From the NCBI GenBank assembly GCA_030141605.1, contig JAQGDQ010000642.1, forward strand, positions 12,501-76,500: DNA of 64,000 bases, written 5' to 3'. Within the stretch, counting starts at the first letter, position 1. Every line of letters starts with the position of its first letter. This stretch comes from Tubiluchus corallicola (lineage: Eukaryota; Priapulida; Priapulimorpha; Priapulimorphida; Tubiluchidae). The translations under genes were made by a program, and so were the position numbers. The notes below the pieces were generated by a model. The model searched no databases, was not told the origin of the DNA, and saw only the letters and a list, made by a program, of their open reading frames with translations. Shown in pieces: positions 60,487 through 64,000 of the stretch.

Positions 60487-61056
60487 GTACCAATAGCCGA
60501 TAACATATGTAATGAACAAAAAGTTTGCAGTGCAAAAATTTGGTGCTACCGCTATGCAATTTTCATTTAAATACAAGTGCAAATTCAAATATTTTACTTT
60601 TAGTTGCATAACACAAATTGCACAATTGTATATAGTTCTAATGAACATCTACATAAATGGTTATCTAAACTGGAACAACGGGAAGATAAAACAATGCTTT
60701 TACTAATCCACATGCATTCAAATAGAAAATAAGCATGCAATAATACAAAGCAACACTCAATGTTAAAATCTAACACTATCAGCAAGAAATATTTCATTGG
60801 TATAAATACATATATTCAAGAACACCATAACTATGCACAAAGTGACAATGAAACTTGATTTTAATACACTGCATAATATACATACTGCATATATGAGACC
60901 AATACACTATATAAAAAATATACCTTTATTTAGTTGAACTTGTAATTTCGTTTTCATTAAGTGCTTTTAAACTCACACGCAGTCAGTCTGCTTAACTGCT
61001 GTGGGGGACAGAAGAAATCATTGAGACTACTCATACATCTGATGTTATTCGACATT
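60487..61056. other. Intergenic DNA, no gene seen
   Basis: Short overlapping frames on both strands only. Confidence 0.4.
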
Positions 61057-61716
61057 TGTGTGCTTGCATAACAAAATCGTCTATAAGTCGGCAATTAAGC
61101 TTTTCTAGTTATTCAAATATCTTGAACCTCCATTTCATGAAGATCATTTTGATACCAAGCTCATTGTTCTATGGTATTTCTAAGCCGAGATAATCTACTT
61201 TGAAGCTGAAGTGCAGGCTGTGCACTGAAAAACATAATCTTGAGAAAATTGCTGTTAAAGCCAGCCATTGTTTTTTGTTGTGTTTCTACAAAACAGAAAG
61301 CAACCGCACAAATGTTGGTTGCTATGGGTTTTACAAGAACACATTTAAATCCAGTAGATGGCTCTTCCTGACAAAGATCTGGGCTTGTCAACAGAAAAAA
61401 CCCAAAGCAAAATGACAGCTTCCAGGAGCAACTATCGGAAAATTGCAAATACAAGTTTTTACTCAATCGCATTAGTAGTTTCTAGCCAGAAAAGTGGGTA
61501 CGGGGTTAAAAACAATGTTTAGTATTTTTAGTATTTTTTGAACACTTTCTTGATAATATGATGCTAGTATATGAAAGTCCAATATATTTATCGTTTGTTT
61601 TTACAAAAAACAAGAAATTGACATTTGACCAAATGTTTGGTGAAATCTACTTTGAAGAATCATAACGTAGTTTTAAGTATGACGACTTATGGGTGGTTTT
61701 GGTTTGCAAGCACACA
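61057..61716. mobile_element. MITE family E, copy 2 (inverted to copy 1)
   Basis: Ends TGTGTGCTTGCATAACAAAA and TTTTGGTTTGCAAGCACACA. The interior aligns in reverse with 28894-29508 (GAAGATCATTTTGATACCAA, AGATAATCTACTTTGAAG). The right terminus is also the first part of the 41-bp satellite. Confidence 0.83.
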
Positions 61717-62731
61717 TATGACATATGCCACAAATCTTCACTGTTTACAAGCACACATATGACATATGTCACAAACCTTCACTGTTTGCAAGCACACATA
61801 TGACATATGCCACAAATCTTCACTGTCTGCAAGCACACATATGACATATGCCACAAATCTTCACTGTCTGCAAGCACACATATGACATATGCCACAAATC
61901 TTCACTGTTTACAAGCACACATATGACATATGTCACAAACCTTTACTGTTTGCAAGCACACATATGACATATGTCACAAATCTTCACTGTTTACAAGCAC
62001 ACATATGACATATGCCACAAACCTTCAGTGTTTGCAAGCACACATATGACATATGTCACAAATCTTCACTGTTTACAAGCACACATATGACATATGTCAC
62101 AAACCTTTACTGTTTGCAAGCACACATATGACATATGTCACAAATCTTCACTGTTTACAAGCACACATATGCCACAAATCTTCACTGTTTACAAGCACAC
62201 ATATGACATATGCCACAAATCTTCACTGTTTGCAAGCACACGTATGACATATGCCACAAATCTTCACTGTTTACAAGCACACATATGACATATTCCACAA
62301 ATCTTCACTGTTTACAAGCACACATATGACATATGTCACAAACCTTCACTGTTTGCAAGCACACATATGACATGTGCCACAAATCTTCACTGTTTGCAAG
62401 CACACATATGACATATGCCACAAATCTTCACTGTTTACAAGCACACATATGACATATGCTACAAACCTTCAGTGTTTGCAAGCACACGTATGACATATGC
62501 CACAAATCTTCACTGTTTACAAGCACACATATGACATATGCCACAAATCTTCACTGTTTACAAGCACACATATGACATATGACACAAATCTTCACTGTTT
62601 GCAAGCACACATATGCCATATGCCACAAATCTTCACTGTTTGCAAGCACACATGACATACGCCACAAATCTTCACTGTTTACAAGCACACATATGACATA
62701 TGCCACAAATCTTCACTGTTTACAAGCACGT
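61701..62731 (+). repeat. 41-bp satellite, about 25 units, starting at the MITE terminus
   Basis: TTTGCAAGCACACATATGAC plus ATATGCCACAAATCTTCACT then G, period 41. Variation is mostly TTTGC/TTTAC, GCC/GTC and CATATG/CGTATG. The open frames at 62053-62809 are satellite shadows. Confidence 0.95.
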
Positions 62732-62895
62732 ATTTGTGAAATAAAAATCAAGGTAATGACATCCAAGTTAAGCAGAGATGACTGTAGTATTATTAGCTGC
62801 CATATTTAGCCTAACATTTCTCAATACACGTCTGTGCAGTGATCATAATTCTGAAATGCATATTCACCCACAACTATAATATTTCACAGGTTTGT

Positions 62896-63434
62896 TTAAA
62901 GGAAAACCGGATGACTGTCTAGACTCAATCTCGTTTTAATTTACTGTCCAAAATATACATTTTCTTGCCTACAAAAGTTAACAATTGTTCCTTATATTTG
63001 AATAATTAGCTTAGAAAGTTAATTAACGGCAACTGAACACAGCTATTGCTCACGTCAGAAACTAACCACAGTTTGTGCAACGCAGGCATCTTATGTTGCG
63101 CATCAAGCACATTTACATAAGTGTTACAGTACTGTTTAAATGCATGGTGTCACGAAAAATCGGCTTTACATCAAATGACGTCAGAAACTAACACTGCAGT
63201 TCATGATCACGGTATTTGTCGGCCACGCTCACGTGACAAAAAGGCACTGCTGCCAATTTTAGTAGATTCACTGAGCCGCGCGTAGCTTTGAAAGTTTAAC
63301 GAAATGTGAGTATCAAAGTTAATTATTATTTAATCTAAGCTTTGATTTAAACAAAAAGCTATTGTAGTTCTCAATATTTTAGAGCATTCTTTATTCTGAA
63401 CTAATGTTTACACAATCATCCGGTTTTCCTTTAA
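62896..63434. mobile_element. MITE family A, copy 2 (uninterrupted)
   Basis: TIRs TTAAAGGAAAACCGGATGAC and ATCATCCGGTTTTCCTTTAA. Aligns in reverse with the split copy at 31800-33206 and shows the pre-insertion state there. Confidence 0.85.
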
Positions 63435-63681
63435 GAGACTTTATTAGTCTGGACGAAGGTATAAATATACTATTTGTTTATCTTAAGCAATCACACATTA
63501 TTTTAGGCACTTTCAGAAGATGTACTACTACCCGAAACCCTAAATACAAGAACCAGCAAAAAACTAACCAATTGCACTAGATGTTTACTTGCAACAGCTG
63601 TCTTCCAATGCGCTACCAAAAGTTTCCAGTGTTTTCAGCGACCATCATGAACTCATACTGAGCATTAACTGTCGAGCCAAG
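63435..63681 (-). other. Likely 3' UTR of the right-edge gene
   Basis: On the minus strand AATAAA lies at 63445-63440, about 240 bases after the stop codon. The MITE begins right next to it. Confidence 0.4.
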
Positions 63682-63749
63682 TTAGTCAATTCCTGCTGAT
63701 CCGTAGTCTGACCCAAAATCACGGCCTCCCATTCTGCGTTCATATTTAG
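63682..63749 (-). CDS. Last coding exon of an unidentified gene (partial)
   Basis: Acceptor TCCTTGTTTGCAG, then KYERRMGGRDFGSDYGSA, GID and TAA. The strong polypyrimidine acceptor and the Arg/Gly/Asp-rich end resemble C-termini of RNA-binding or hnRNP-like proteins, but 22 residues do not fix the family. The rest of the gene lies beyond the right edge. Confidence 0.55.
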
Positions 63750-64000
63750 CTGCAAACAAGGAGTGCAGAGAAATTTACCACAGCGGGTCAAGTGAGTTAG
63801 TTCAAATGTCCTGATTTGATGCTGCTTTTAGAGTAAATAACTAGTAGGTTAAACTTATTTAGTTACTGTAGGGATTAAGATAATTACGTGGATAAGTTTA
63901 AAACTTAATCACTTAATGACATTTATGACATTTAAGTTTATGAAATTTCCATACAGAAAAATATCGTGTTAGTTAGCCAAGCTGTGCATTAAAGTAGTAC
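63750..64000 (-). other. Intron of the right-edge gene
   Basis: AT-rich DNA upstream (sense) of the last exon. No further exon seen before the window ends. Confidence 0.4.

Noticed and set aside
61701-62731. CRISPR-like array of 41-bp units
   Set aside because: Direct tandem satellite with no spacer diversity.

Overview
This is a window of AT-rich, intron-rich animal nuclear DNA. There are no bacterial-style gene blocks. Every gene I could support is split into short exons by GT-AG introns of about 0.3 to 6.5 kb. The gene families (a cuticlin-like transmembrane ZP-domain protein and CTDSPL2) and the load of Tc1/pogo/hAT-type DNA transposon relics, LINE tails and satellites fit an invertebrate metazoan. 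A TATA box with a CAGT-type initiator at the left edge would suit an arthropod-like or other protostome genome. I cannot name the species.

Layout. (1) About 140-17830, + strand: a nine-coding-exon gene (plus a likely 5' untranslated exon) for a 381-residue type I membrane protein. It has a signal peptide, a ZP-N/ZP-C module, a furin-type RKKR site, one membrane helix and a short tail ending near an NPSY motif. A tandem duplicate of its fifth coding exon sits just upstream of the real one and has been split by a LINE insertion. (2) About 18-27 kb: gene-poor DNA with a LINE ORF relic, an inverted partner of an upstream MITE, a 38-bp satellite, a pogo-like MITE and a tRNA-derived SINE. The downstream part may be 3' UTR of the next gene. 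(3) 27089 to about 57650, - strand: the whole CTDSPL2 (SCP4) gene, with eleven coding exons joining into one 444-residue frame. All phases agree and the DLDET catalytic motif is intact. Its introns are crowded with transposon relics, inverted-repeat hairpins and satellites. (4) 58.2-63.4 kb: a dead Tc1-like element, a large foldback repeat and a MITE that runs straight into a 41-bp satellite. (5) Right edge, - strand: the last coding exon of a third gene that continues past the window.

The three genes have no evident shared pathway. The ZP protein belongs to apical extracellular matrix or cuticle building. CTDSPL2 is a nuclear HAD-family protein phosphatase. The most interesting structure is in the repeats: a satellite that starts at a transposon terminus, a satellite grown inside a pogo-like element that is single-copy elsewhere in the window, three long imperfect hairpins (one inside CTDSPL2 pre-mRNA), nested insertions whose empty site can be read from a second copy, and the split exon duplicate. 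I found no CRISPR, no operon and no clearly new protein system.
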